DNA of 64,000 bases, taken from positions 47,982-111,981 of the forward strand of contig JASANG010002443.1 in NCBI GenBank assembly GCA_030248215.1. Direction: 5' to 3'. Source of the DNA: Enoplolaimus lenunculus. Lineage: Eukaryota; Nematoda; Enoplea; Enoplida; Thoracostomopsidae. Under the pieces are notes generated by a model that saw only the letters and a program-made list of their open reading frames with translations, searched no databases and was not told the origin of the DNA. Positions 1 to 11,381 of this stretch are shown one piece after another; the stretch's first letter is position 1, and each line of letters opens with the position of its first letter. Both the position numbers and the translations under genes were made by a program.

Positions 1-409
1 TAATTAGACACACTCGTAAAAATTAAACCAAATACATGCAGTTCATTTCAATAGGATTTGAATACATTAAATCTATAGCAAAGTAAATGTTTAAAATATT
101 TCAAAGATTTTTGGAGCTGAAAAAAATCGAGTATAATATAGAGTTGAAATTGTATTAAATATTGCAACAATCAACGTGTTATGTTTTTGTAAGCTGTTAT
201 GCCGACAGTTAAAATCAAAGACAGATCCTATAACTCAGAATTGAGAAACCTTTTAGCAGATGTGATTGGAAAGATGACAAAATATTGCAAACCTTTTTTT
301 CTGTTTTAAAGTCCAAAATCTATTTTAATATAGCCACGACTATGTTTACTTGGGCTTTTACTTGTAATCAATTTTCAAATAACATTTGGTTTAGGTATTT
401 GCATGGGGT

Positions 410-730
410 AAGACAGATATCAAAAAACGAAAACGGAAACGAAAAACTGATATTGAAGTATATAAACCATATTTTTCTGCCAACAGAATTGAGGTGTGCA
501 AAAATTTATACCGTGTTTTCAAAAGTTTAAAGAAACAATGGCGCGTGCACCGAAATTTTCAAGAGTATGAATGAATTTCGTATTTTCATTTCATATCAAA
601 CATAATTGTAGCATTTCTGTATTAAATTGCGAAACATATTCTTTGCAATAACAATTTGAGCGTAAAAGATAACATAATTTCTGGGCTTTTTATAAAGGAA
701 CCGGACACCGATTTTTACTGGAAAGGGAAG
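410..730. mobile_element. Decayed ACGGAAACGG-type element
   Basis: Motifs AAAACGGAAACG, TTTTTCTGCCAACA and CCGATTTTTACTGGAAA match sequences at 41644-42010 and 48475-48850, so this is a worn copy of the same repeat. Termini are not clear. Confidence 0.55.
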
Positions 731-1444
731 CGGATATTTATTTGAGTGCCAACTTAGTTCAAGCAAACACAATACGTCTAAGTTTCAAAAGTTTCACGTT
801 GTTTAAGCTCATGCTTTTATTGCACGGTTAAACTGACTTCAAGCAGTAAATACGTTACCCGTAAAGTTATAAAAGTTTGTAACTATTCATAATAAATATG
901 AGATGGTGACGATTTTGCCAATATGTTAATACGTGCCGAGAGCGGCGTGAAAGCACTACTTGGTTTCTTTAAGGTCAAACGGCACCAGATTTTGATTATA
1001 CCGGCGAGATGGCATTTCGTCCAGGCTTATTAGTTGGCGACATATGGAAGACACCGTTTTAATTACTGCTGAAACCAACCGGTATGCAACTAATTTTATA
1101 GATTTTAGACGCGGGAAATCCCGCCAGTTGTACCTTTCAATGGACCCAATTCCATATAAAATAACATGGCGACACATTCAAAAATGGTAAACTAGGTTTT
1201 TACATAGCTAGTGATTCGTTTTAACCAAAAGGAATCCTTTGATGCGCGAAACACTTTTCAATAGTAATTAAAAAATCCAACAACATTCAAATGAAGTTAA
1301 TATTTTCGAAAGAAGTCAAGTGTATCCACCTGCTGTTACAGTCAATCCTATAGAGGTTCAGCATAAGAGAAAAACATTACGCACAAGAATAATTCTGTTT
1401 ATTATATTTCGTTTTTTGTGATTTACAGTGTTTAATAAGTTTGA
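731..1444. other. No gene seen; upstream of twsg1
   Basis: AT-rich sequence without a recognised repeat. It should include the promoter of the TWSG1-type gene, but no convincing TATA or other motif can be named. The first 400 bases of the window are similar. Confidence 0.5.
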
Positions 1445-3791
1445 ATGGAGACCAGCGCAGGCGCAGTTGTGACGATAGTGGTAATTGCTGTTTTTTCAGT
1501 AGTTTTTGATTTCTCATATTCATGCAGTGAAGCAGATTGCGCTCCCCGCGTTTCAAAATGTATGCTTATTAGTGCATGTAATTGCACGATGACTCCAGAT
1601 AGTTTGAAATCAGGGAATTGTGTTTGCTGTCAAGACTGTCAACTGTGTCTGGGAAATCTGCTGACAGATTGCTGCTCTTGTGTTGGTTAGAATTTCGTTT
1701 TTTTATTTTGTTAACTATTGTTTGCTAAAAGAGTACCAAATCAATTTGCATAAGTAAATTTTCCACTCAATTTTAAGGAGTTAAGTGTAGAGCACCTACT
1801 GGTGTAAAAGATGCCCTCTCGAACAAATTGACATTCGACTCTGGAATTATACATTACCAGTAAGGTACCACCAGATAATTTCTTTGTTTACCTAGCTCCG
1901 TCTTCATATATATATATTACTTTTGTGTCCTAATAGGTAGCCTTTCGGGAATCCAGTAACGTCAGCGGTTCCATTGCATAATGTATCCAGCTCATGCTGT
2001 AACTTTGATCAGTTTTCAAAGAAATCGCTTTCATAATCCCGTCGTAGCAACCTGGTTTTTTTCTAAAGCATATACGAACAAACAGAATAATTATTGTAGT
2101 TGCGTTTACACAAAAGTAGCTGCATAAGTGCTTTTATCTATAATCGGAAAGAAAATAATAGTTCTAATGGTATGCGTGTACGCTTTTACGTGAATATCTT
2201 ATCAAATTGCGCCTGGATTACGCTCAACATTCGTAATAACATCCTCATGATAAAAGTAGTGTATTGCTTGAAATCAACGAAATTACACCATTATTCATTT
2301 GCTAATATTATGGTTCATTTAAATTTATTTGTATTGATTGGTATGTTTCTCTACTGGAGGTACCGATACCAACATTTATCTACTGAATGTTGAGTTTTGC
2401 ATCCGTCAAGTATGTGTTCTCACTTTGATACGTGTATGTCTTGAATCTAGGTCTTTGCAAACCACCGGCAGATTTTGATCAGAGTCTTGCGATGCGATCA
2501 TATATTGACGATTTGTATCCAGAAGAAGATCAAGAGCGATTGTTTGAAATATTAACTGCAAATGAGGACGAGCAACAACGATGGACAGCGGTTACTTTTC
2601 CTGCACTTGAGACAGCTGATGTGGTTTACAAACATAAAAGTAATCAAATATTGTGCGTAGAATGCTGTATATTAATATATAATCCAGATATTTAAGTTAA
2701 CTGAAAGTCGTCTTTCATGCCAAACGCGTAAGATTTTATCTAAAATTTAAGTGGGTTTTAGCTGAACTTGGATTCAGTGTCGCTTTGTCCAGCTTTTAAA
2801 TTCATATGGCGTATAAATAGACCTAGGTATACAAAGTTCGTAGATTAGTAGTAATTAGTATATATTTTAAGATAGACAGTTTGCATACGTAATAGAGATT
2901 GGTTTGAGATAATACATAAGGCTGATGATCAAAATTGTTAGGTTTGTTATATAAACGTCATACTGTTTACTATTAAATGCTTTGAATGCCGTGTTCATAC
3001 TATTAATATAAGTCGCGCTGCTTAGGACTAGTTTTTCATATATATGTATGTGTAAATTTTGATTTCCAGAAAAAGTAGATCCTGTTGAAGGAGAAATGTT
3101 GAACAAGTTGTACAGTGATGTCAATTGCACCGTTGCATTTCTAGCGCAGTGTTGTTCTCTTGAAAAGTGCCATAGAGTTTGCGGTGTAAGTGAAATCGAA
3201 GTTTTAATTTTATTTTCAAGCAAATTTAAAACAGGATCTTTTGAATAGTTTAAATATCAGTTTTGCGTCAAATGAACGACGAAAAGTAGATGATCTAGTA
3301 GGATTCGACGCGTTCTTATTTAACGCCCGGGCGTAGCCATCCAGATCTTATAGCGCCAATTATTTTAGGTTAAACAGCAATTTGATATAAATTTTGAGTC
3401 ATGCATGAATAATAGCTGCATGTTCTGAAATTTTAGGAAGGTCTTCGAAACCATTAACGTTACTTTAAGAGTAATAAAAAGATATGAACATGGTTATTAA
3501 TAAAATTGGTGATTAAGATACTACCGTCCGTGGCACAAAAACCTGGTTTTTGTGCTGGAGACATCATAATCGTTTGTAAAATTGTAGACAATGGGTGCTT
3601 CGAGTTATCGATGGTTTCATAATGGATGTTGTGAATGCGTTGGACCGAGATGCTTAAACTATGGTCTTCGTACGAGTCAATGTATGGCATGTGCGGATGA
3701 GTTGGATGACAACTCTGTGCCCGTTACCAACGCGGACTCGGGATTGAATAATGAAAATGATATTAGATGGACTTCGAAGCAAGAGTTTTGA
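1445..3791 (+). CDS. twsg1: Twisted gastrulation (TWSG1-like) secreted BMP regulator, four exons
   Basis: Exons are 1445-1685, 2451-2639, 3070-3185 and 3588-3791, with phases 1, 1 and 0 that join without a frame break; the product is about 249 residues, against roughly 220 in vertebrate TWSG1. Exon 1 starts with an ATG and a hydrophobic signal peptide (TIVVIAVFSVVFDF), then the N-terminal cysteine-rich domain (SKCMLISACNC, CVCCQDCQLCLG, LTDCCSCVG). Exon 2 is the acidic linker ending WTAVTFPA. Exon 3 begins the C-terminal domain (CTVAFLAQCC, CHRVCG). Exon 4 carries the family hallmark MGASSYRWFHNGCCECVGP, then a ~25-residue hydrophilic tail. Known for the family: secreted proteins that bind BMPs and modulate chordin-BMP complexes. 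Acceptors are tctag, ttccag and ttgtag; the donors include a weaker GTTAGA after exon 1. The family call is firm; exact splice sites are predictions. Confidence 0.93.
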
Positions 3792-4146
3792 TACACCAAA
3801 ACTCATGTAGTTCCTATTAATATGCGTCTTCAGTTTCAGAATAACAAAACCAGTAGGTTTTTGAGCAAGTCCATATTAAAAGCTAAACTTCATTTTAAGT
3901 AACTATAATTTATATCCCGGTTTGCACAAAGAATACGTACCTTTTTAGCAAGTTTCGGTTAAGCAGTATTCGAGAAGTCTAGTGTTAATATTTGGATATC
4001 ATTTTTCTTTCATATTTAATCATTATGACAAGTTTTTTGTGCCTTTGAATAACGTTCGTCTTGTAGTTAGATATTGTCGTCTTCCAACTATAGTATATAT
4101 ACCAATGCAGCGTTGATTCCATTGTATCAGGGATAAGCGTTTTAAT

Positions 4147-4551
4147 CCGGGTGCAATCGGAATTCCGATTAGAATTCCGAATCAAAACGAGTTCCAATTC
4201 CGATTCTGATTGCACAATCAATCGGAATCGAAATTTTCACTTTCATTTTTAGACATACTTGTTGTGGTATGTTGTATAAAAATTTTGCATCATTTATCTA
4301 TTATATTGTTTTCGATGAGTTAACTTATCAAGAATTGATCGTAGTTTAGTTTTACAGGGCCAAAAAATGATTGCCAACTTGTTCATGCGACGTTTTTGAG
4401 AATTGTTGCCGGCCAACAGACACCCTAAATCAATACTATTCTGGTTAATACAAATTATCCGTATAGTCACAAAATTTGTAGTTCGGATTCCGGTATAAAT
4501 TTGCTGTTCCGATTCCGATTCCTGTATAATCCAGTTCCGCTTTGCACCCTG
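4147..4551. mobile_element. hAT-like element with CAGGGTGCAA-type ends
   Basis: Ends CCGGGTGCAATCGGAATTCC and TTCCGCTTTGCACCCTG. The flanking 8-mers GTTTTAAT and GTTTCAGT agree at 6 of 8 positions, as an old 8-bp duplication would. The interior is dominated by GGAATTCCGATT-like runs. Confidence 0.75.
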
Positions 4552-5449
4552 GTTTCAGTGTCTAAAATAAAAAACCAGCTCTGTTTGGAAATTGTTTTTC
4601 GCCTTATTAAAAATTTCTTTACAGTTGAAAACTGGCGATATACGTATCGTTTCTTCGGCCGAATCCAATCTAATTTGGTTAGAAAAACATCTTATTACAA
4701 TGCTGAAATTATCGCGTTATTTAAACCTGTAAAACTCAACAAAACTACGAAAAAAGTCACTTGTTCTCTTTTTACAAATTGCGAAAAAAACATTATCAGT
4801 TACAATTCGAAAACAGCTGAGCCCGAAACTTTTACTCTCCGTTTCGGTTTGCTGACTTTTGTTTTCAGTCTCAGTTTACGCCGAGAACGCCCGTCCCTGA
4901 ATAGTACGACACAGTCTTATATTTGAATGACGCTCGATTTTTTTAGCTGTGGATGTTTTAATAATTCTGATTCTTTCAACAGTATTATTATATTGTGTTT
5001 TGTTATTGAACTGGTGTTGAATAATATTCAAAGGTTTCGTATTTTATAGTATTTATGACATCCGATTGCATAGCCAAAATTATGTATGTGGATTACGTTC
5101 TTGAAAAATTTCGAAGGAGATTTCTCGTGTTGTGTATATCGACTAAAATGGTTCGTGAATACCATTCATGATTATCACACAGGCTACGACGTTGATGGGA
5201 TTGCTACCTCGGTAATCCGAACAGTTTTTGGGTTCCTGACAGACGTGAATGCGAGATAAGGTAATGCAGTTATGTTTTAGTGGTGCTTTGCATTAATTAT
5301 TTTTTGCAGTATTTGATTGGTGCTGTCTATTGTTGCCTTATTAGTCATTCATTTGAAATTTCAATTTTAATATTAATGTTACAGCATTCGTATAAGAGTT
5401 ACGTTTATATCGCCTTTATTTCAGCAGGTTTAAGTATAATTATCATCAA

Positions 5450-5624
5450 AAATGTTAGTTTTAGGGGGCATAACAGTAGATTAAGCGTATTGCTATGTGT
5501 AAGCCTAATCGTTGCAAAAAAGAGTTCCTAAGCCTAAGCCTAAGCAAACAATGTAAAATTGAATTTAAATCTACTCTTTTATAGACGCACCAGAAACCTA
5601 GACGCCGCTTAAAGTAACATGGGA
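5450..5624 (-). mobile_element. TTAGGC element, type B
   Basis: Diverged left end (GTTTTAGGGGGCATAACAG), a short CCTAAG core, and a right end GACGCCGCTTAAAGTAACAT. Confidence 0.7.
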
Positions 5625-6266
5625 CATTATCATAGATAGTTTACGTGTACGGTGGCTATAAAATTTGAATTTTAGAAGTCACGCTAAAGTAATGCCGATA
5701 ATATTAAACACTTTATGATACCGCCAAACTGAGGACTGGCGGTGCTTCAAAATAAAACGTAATATTTACAAAAGCTTTTTCTTGCTGGTGTATAGGCTAA
5801 GCATCAAAATGTTGAAAATTTTTGAACTGTTAACTTTGCTTTGTATTTTGTTTATTTGCATAATGCCATATTTATGATTGCTGGAAAATTTTGTACATTT
5901 CAGTGTAAGGAACAGACTTGAGCGTTTGCTATTAAGGAATATTCTGTTACTCATATTTAGGCTTAATTGTGATTTTTATGCGTACAATGCTTATTTGACC
6001 ATTTATTGCAAATTGCTCGGCAAGTTTTGGTTAATCAGGCTTGACTTCATATCGGTATCGTCTATAAACGCTAATTTATGATTTGTTATTTTATTAAGGA
6101 CGGACAACGTTTGGCCAATGCGCTCTGCTAAAAATGCTATCTATGCTAAATGCATCAGTGTAAGAGATATTGGAAGCTAAATGCACCAGATATGTCTATA
6201 TTTCGTAAATGATTTTGTGCTGACGGGACATGATTCGCGCAGTTTCATAAACATCTGCTTTAAGTA

Positions 6267-6476
6267 CACTGCAAAAAATGGTGAGTCAAATTGACTCTCT
6301 CCGAAACAGGCTCTACGGGATTACACAAACTGAGCCAAATTCAACTCCAATAGAATCAAATTTGACTCTCTAAATAGCACGTTTGACTCTGGTGGAGTCG
6401 AATTTTGACTCAGTGTGTGTAGTCCCGTAGAGCCTATTTCTGAGGGAGTCAATTTGACGCGCCATTTTTTGCAGTG
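6267..6476. mobile_element. GAGTC foldback MITE, copy 1
   Basis: Ends CACTGCAAAAAATGGTGAG and CGCCATTTTTTGCAGTG. The whole element is an imperfect palindrome of GAGTCAAATTTGACTC motifs. A TA duplication flanks it (6265-6266, 6477-6478), as for Tc1/mariner-type elements. Confidence 0.88.
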
Positions 6477-6961
6477 TAAGGAACAGACTGGTGTTTTAAG
6501 TTCTGTGTGTATAATACATTTTGTCACTGCATTTTTGTATCTATTGAAGTTTATTGGTGTCTTCATATATAAAGTTTCGTTATTTAGGCTAATTGACGTG
6601 TAAACACACCATTTAAAAATGTCGTATAATTTCCGTTGTCTACATAAATTTTACAAAACTTTGCTCACAACTTACCCCTTTGGCGGCCACAGATCTTACC
6701 ATTGAGCGAGGAATCGGTATTACGTGTGCTGACTGTTTGGTTGTGTTGACCATTGTGCCTTATAAATCATACTTGTATATATTTGAGCGATCTGACAGTA
6801 AAGTTTTGTTGCTTTAATTTTTTAGCGGTTATAGTGACAAAAAAGTTAAAAAACTTTATTCTAAACCTTAAGCTGACTATATTACAGCCCCGTACAAAAA
6901 CTTTCCGTCCCTGTGCTTACATAACTTCTCCTACTCAATACCATGTATATATATTCATAAC

Positions 6962-7053
6962 GAACGGTGGCAGTTGGTAACAAAATAACAGGGGGAACCC
7001 TCTGGAGAGGCCAAATAAATGTCAGACTGCCCGTCTTATTCGGGTCACTAGAG
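6962..7053 (-). mobile_element. CTGTAGTGACCCG MITE, terminal fragment
   Basis: Reverse copy of one end: the motif AGAGGCCAAATAAATG followed by GTCTTATTCGGGTCACTAGA. Confidence 0.75.
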
Positions 7054-7209
7054 TATATTACCTACTATATTGTTTGACTGCTGTCGGAAAGTTTTTTGAC
7101 CTTTGTGTCCATGTTTGAAAGGCAACTCAATTAAGCAACGCAGCCCTAATATTTTGCAAATTGTGGTGCAAGAGCTAAACAAAAGGTTGGCTGAAACCTT
7201 GATGAAATA

Positions 7210-7558
7210 CTGGGTACAACCGGAGGTCGGCCTCCGACTCCGGCAGAAAATCGGCCTCTAGCTCCAGCTCGGTAAAATGTTTGCCGGAGGTTCCGGCTAG
7301 TTCGGTAGTAGAATTTTGCAAAATTTATCTGTTTAGCGCGTTTCGTTTTACTTTTGTCATATTTTTCAGGAAGGAATTTTCAAAAGTTCACAGAAAGTTA
7401 GTATAAAAACCAAAATCAACCTGACAACATAATGCAGATATTGACTAAAATTAACTAATTAACCATCATTTTTATCTACCTAATTTCGCCTCACCTACGT
7501 CTCCGGCAAGTTTCGTTGACCTCCGGCTTTTGTATTTTTTACCTCCGGTTGCACCCTG
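7210..7558. mobile_element. hAT-like element (ACCGGAGGT type) with an empty inner site
   Basis: Ends GGGTACAACCGGAGGTCGG and ACCTCCGGTTGCACCCTG. At 7329-7336 it holds CTGTTTAG uninterrupted, where the related copy at 31152-31995 carries an insertion. Confidence 0.8.
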
Positions 7559-7573
7559 GTAGATAACAAGGGA

Positions 7574-7885
7574 GCTGTCTCCAACCGGAGGTAAAAAATA
7601 CTGGAGCCGGGGTTTAATAAATTTTGACGGAGGGGAAGCGAAATTTGGTAATTTGTTTAATTTTAGCAAATATTTTAAGTGTTTTTTGGTTTTAGGCTTA
7701 ATTTTTAAAGAAATCTGGACAACTTATTTTTCAAAATTGGGCAAATATTCTATCCAAACGCATCGAGCAATACAATTTTTGTGGAACTATGAAAAATTGC
7801 ACTGTCGGAACGGCCGGCAGTAATTCTATTGGAGCCGGGTGTCGATGTTCAGCCGGAGCCAGAGACAGACCTACGGTTGTACCAT
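7574..7885. mobile_element. hAT-like relative, decayed
   Basis: GTCTCCAACCGGAGGTAAAA at one end and GACAGACCTACGGTTGTACC at the other, with GGAGCCGG motifs inside. Boundaries are uncertain. Confidence 0.5.
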
Positions 7886-8121
7886 GCGAGACAGAATAAA
7901 GGGTGCCGCTATACTTTATGACTATTTTAATGCCGCTCAGTGTTGTTCGGTGCCGCACAATATTAACGCAGGTTGCCGCATAGCACCGAATTACAATTTA
8001 TAAACATTTTTTAACTTGCGGCACCGCTCGTCAAGTTAGCCACTCTAATTCGGCATAGCAAAAGAGTAATAAAACCAATAAGGTTTCAAGTCTATTTTGA
8101 GCCAGGTTTTCAAACAAACTT

Positions 8122-8473
8122 CGGCCCGTGTTACTTAACCCCTTCTCACATTGACTTGCCTGTAGGCAACTCAGCGCAGTGTATATACGTTAAATAATAG
8201 TATATATCGCAAAGTGTTTAACAATTGCAACACGTATACATACTACTAAATCACCACAAGACGTGAGCGCCCCCTCGGGCTCGAGCGTCAAGGTCCTATA
8301 GCTGAGTGGTGATGGTATATGCCTCCCACTCCAGCCACTGGAGTTCGAATCCTAGCATAAACGTAGGTCTCAGGAGAAATAGAAAATATTCATGTGAGAA
8401 AAGGTTAAAAGGGCGTCCAGGTTTCTGGTGGGTCTACAAAAGAGTAGGTTTAAATTCTAGATTGCATTTTTTC
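8122..8473 (+). mobile_element. TTAGGC-family type B element split by a TTAA MITE; array lost
   Basis: The left end GGCCCGTGTTAC and the continuation AAGGGCGTCCAGGTTTCTGG are separated by the MITE at 8135-8408. Joined across TTAA they restore the type B terminus. No hexamer array or right terminus remains. Confidence 0.75.
8135..8408 (+). mobile_element. piggyBac-like MITE with tRNA-like A and B boxes, copy 1
   Basis: Bounded by TTAA at 8135-8138 and 8405-8408. The ends are CCCCTTCTCACATTGA and TTCATGTGAGAAAAGG, inverted repeats of each other. Inside, TAGCTGAGTGG (8299-8309) fits the pol III A box and AGTTCGAATCC (8342-8352) fits the B box. TTAA duplication with C/G-starting termini is typical of piggyBac-type elements. 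Confidence 0.82.
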
Positions 8474-8538
8474 GCGGCTTACAGCGAAATTCTTGTCAAT
8501 GCTGTTTGATAATTCTCTTTAAAGTTTATTCTACTCTG

Positions 8539-8743
8539 CACGGCAATACGGTGAGTCAAATTGATTCTCTCCGAAATCAGCTTTACGGGACTACACAAAC
8601 TGCGTCAAATTCGACTCCGACAGAGTCAAACGTGTGACATAGAAGTCAAATGTGCCTCTAGCGGTGTCGAATTTGACTCATTTTGTGTAGTCCCGTAGAG
8701 CCTATTTCGGAGAGAGTCAATTTGACTTAGCATTTTTGCAGTG
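8539..8743. mobile_element. GAGTC foldback MITE, copy 2
   Basis: Diverged left end CACGGCAATACGGTGAG; right end GCATTTTTGCAGTG followed by TA. Confidence 0.85.
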
Positions 8744-8964
8744 TATTATTTTTACAGAGTGTCTGTTAAGGTGACAGATAAACGAGATATATTCACTTCT
8801 GAAATTGCTATAGACAATGAAAAAAGGTCTTTTAACATATATTTAAAGAACCATATTAATTTCTAGACGTCAAAATACGTTTCTTTGTAATTAGGTTATA
8901 TCATCTTGAAGCCAAACCTGGTAATACCGCTGGTGTAATAGTATACATAACAGGTCAATTTTTT

Positions 8965-11381
8965 TCATACTGCACTAGTGATATACTGTTGAACCGGATG
9001 ATCCGCTGTTGTTGCAATGTATTCAGATAGCGCAGAATGTACTGGCGTGGTTATTGTACAGTTTGAACTGCGATTGGTGTGGCACGGAGACGCAACAATG
9101 TCCATATCGAACGAACCAGATGCCGGTTGCTCGGAAAGTCGTTTCCAATTGTAGAACATTATTTGGTCGAGAGCATTCAAGTATGAATCATTGTCCATTG
9201 ACGATAGTTCATCAGACGACTCCTGCAAAAAAATGTTTTTGAAATTTCAGAATTGAACCGATATAGTTTAGTGATCCGAATAAAAGAGGATCTATATTTT
9301 GAGTAATAATCAATACTATAGTGAAGAAGAGTCCATAAATGTCAATTATACCTAATTGCAGTGCATAAATTACTCCAGGACCAAATGAAGTTGAGTTCTA
9401 AACTTTATGGCATACTTAACTTTTGAAAGTACATTCCTTAGTATAATTTTGCATTATCACTCAAGCTGTTGCCACATGACAAATAAGCGTTTAATTCAGT
9501 GGATAGTTGCAATACTGAATATAGTAACGAAGGGCGGCGGAGGACGAACTAAAAAAGAATAACAGCCCGTAATCGAATAAGAGGGGGTACCCTCTAGAAA
9601 GGCCACATAAATATCAGTCTCTCCCGTCTTATTCGGGGCTAGTCACCCACTGACCCCCTTTGGCTATAGACGCGGCGAGCAAATGGAATTATAAGCAAAT
9701 ATTTCAACAACAAACCTTGATATCGTGAGGATTATCAATATAATGGAGTGATATGTCGTCCCAACAGTTATCGCGAAGATTCGGAATACTTTTGTCATTC
9801 GCGCAAAATGTTGACTTTCTTTGTCGACACCAACACGAGAGCAGCACTGAAATTAAAAAAACACACACACAGATTTGGGCCCATGTTACTTTTAGGGCCT
9901 TCCCGGTTTCTGGTGGGCTGTAAAAGAGTACGTTTTGAATTTAGACATAGGCGACTAGAGACATCTTCACTGCAAAAAATGATGAGTCAAATTGACTCTC
10001 TCTCTGAAATACGCTTGTCGGGACTACAAATTGAGTCAAAATTCGACGCCACCAGAGTCAAATTCGATTCACTAAGTCGCACGTTTGACTCCGGCGTAGT
10101 CGAATTTAACTCAGTTTGTGTAGTCTCGAAAAGACTATTTCGGAAAGAGTTAATTTGACTCACCACATTTTGCAGTGTTCTTACCAATAAACAGTAGAAA
10201 CGCTATGGCAGCAATTGCGATTCCAAGCGCAATATGAAGCACTAATGCGGCTGGATTTGGTTGCGCCGCTTGCGCTACAACGCTGAGTTCCATTCCACGC
10301 TCAATGGTGTCATTTATTGTTCTGTTCGTCCGGTTGAATTGCTGCTGATCTTTGTCGTATGAAACGGACGTGTTTACTTTGTCGCTATTTTGCTTCAAAT
10401 TTTTCATTTTCTCACGCTTTTTAAGTGTGGCATTTTCAAACGATGCCGCTGTTGCCATTGAAGTTACAATGTGACCTGTGTTGTCAACCCGTGCATAGAG
10501 TTCCCAGGATTTTTTCGAAGTAGCATATTTCCGCGATTGTGACAACGGTTCCACGACCGGTTTAGTGTTGGCGAATGCTTCATTTGTTGATCTGTCTGCT
10601 TGGAGTTTGTCGCCGTCGCCAAATAATTCGATGCGACTTGGGACAACAGCTGTGTTTCCGCCAATATTTGTTTTTGTACGATTTAATACACGAATTTGGT
10701 TGTTAGGTTCGTCAGTGGAGCTACCCACACCATCATGCCTTTCCGCGGAAGAGATTTTAGCTGTCGACCGAGAAGTGTTTGAAGTTGGATTCTGAGCGGA
10801 AATGACATATTTTGCGCTACGGTTATCATCATCATCGTTTTGTTTCGATTGCTTATGAATTGCGGACGCTGTTGCTGTCGCAGGGCTGTCAGGTCGAAAC
10901 GTAGATTTCGTGTTCAATAATGGACGCAAAATGGTTTCATCTGAGCTTGTGCCGGTTGTAATTTGTGGAGTCGTAGAAGATATGGAACGTCCTGGATAAG
11001 CGTCGAACGCGCCTTTGTCACTGAACGCTAACGTTTTTTGATGTTGACCGCTGTTTGCAAACATTTTGTTGTTCTTATTGCGTCTTCTATCAAGCCAGTC
11101 AATCTTTTCATTGCTGCCTGCAACTGCAGTGTCCAATGTTTGGTTAAATGTTGCTCTGTTCATTGGTACATTTTCTCGATTGACCTTCGATTTTTCAGGC
11201 GAAATTTCAACGTTTTGTCGAATACGGTTGGTGTTTTTTGATAAAATTACAAACGGATGAGATCGAAATTGAATTTCAATTGATGTTGACGGTTCAACGC
11301 GTAGTTGTGCTTCTGTAGTTGATTGTGTTACCATTCTAACTTGTTTATTTCGTTGTTCAAATATATTAAATGTATTTTTTT
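8965..11381 (-). CDS. Single-pass membrane protein, 3' three exons; C-terminal PDZ-ligand-like motif
   Basis: Minus-strand exons, in transcript order: 11381-10185, 9846-9716, 9222-8965 (stop included). The first has an acceptor taattttag and a donor ATTG|GTAAGA (phase 1). The middle exon follows ttaatttcag, is entered in phase 1 and leaves in phase 0 (AAG|GTTTGT). The last follows tttttttgcag in phase 0. The large exon encodes ~398 residues rich in Ser, Thr, Asn and basic residues with N-glycosylation sequons (NRT, NDT, NAT), then a hydrophobic helix (HIALGIAIAAIAFLLFI). The middle exon extends it (VLLSCWC) and adds basic CRQRK, as expected of a membrane stop-transfer. The cytosolic tail has acidic and aromatic patches (NCWDDISLHYID) and ends ITSAV, a class I PDZ-ligand pattern. 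I do not recognise the family. Upstream exons are missing: the large exon is entered in phase 1. MITEs occupy both introns. Confidence 0.72.
9271..9652 (-). mobile_element. CTGTAGTGACCCG MITE, near full length, decayed
   Basis: Body motifs match the other copies (AATGTCAATTATACCTAATT; AGAAAGGCCACATAAATAT; TCTTATTCGGGGCTAGTCAC). It fills most of the last intron of the membrane-protein gene. Confidence 0.82.
9877..9953 (+). mobile_element. TTAGGC-family type B left-end fragment
   Basis: GGGCCCATGTTACTTTTAGG followed by CCCGGTTTCTGGTGGG and AAAAGAGTACG; no hexamer array remains. It lies in the intron upstream of exon 9716-9846 of the membrane-protein gene. Confidence 0.75.
9968..10177. mobile_element. 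GAGTC foldback MITE, copy 3, beside a splice donor
   Basis: Ends CACTGCAAAAAATGATGAG and CACCACATTTTGCAGTG. It lies in the intron of the minus-strand membrane-protein gene, 7 bases from the exon 10185-11381. The flanks show TT rather than TA. Confidence 0.87.

Noticed and set aside
4501..4926. 141-codon plus-strand ORF
   Set aside because: Starts inside a hAT-like element terminus and shows no domain.
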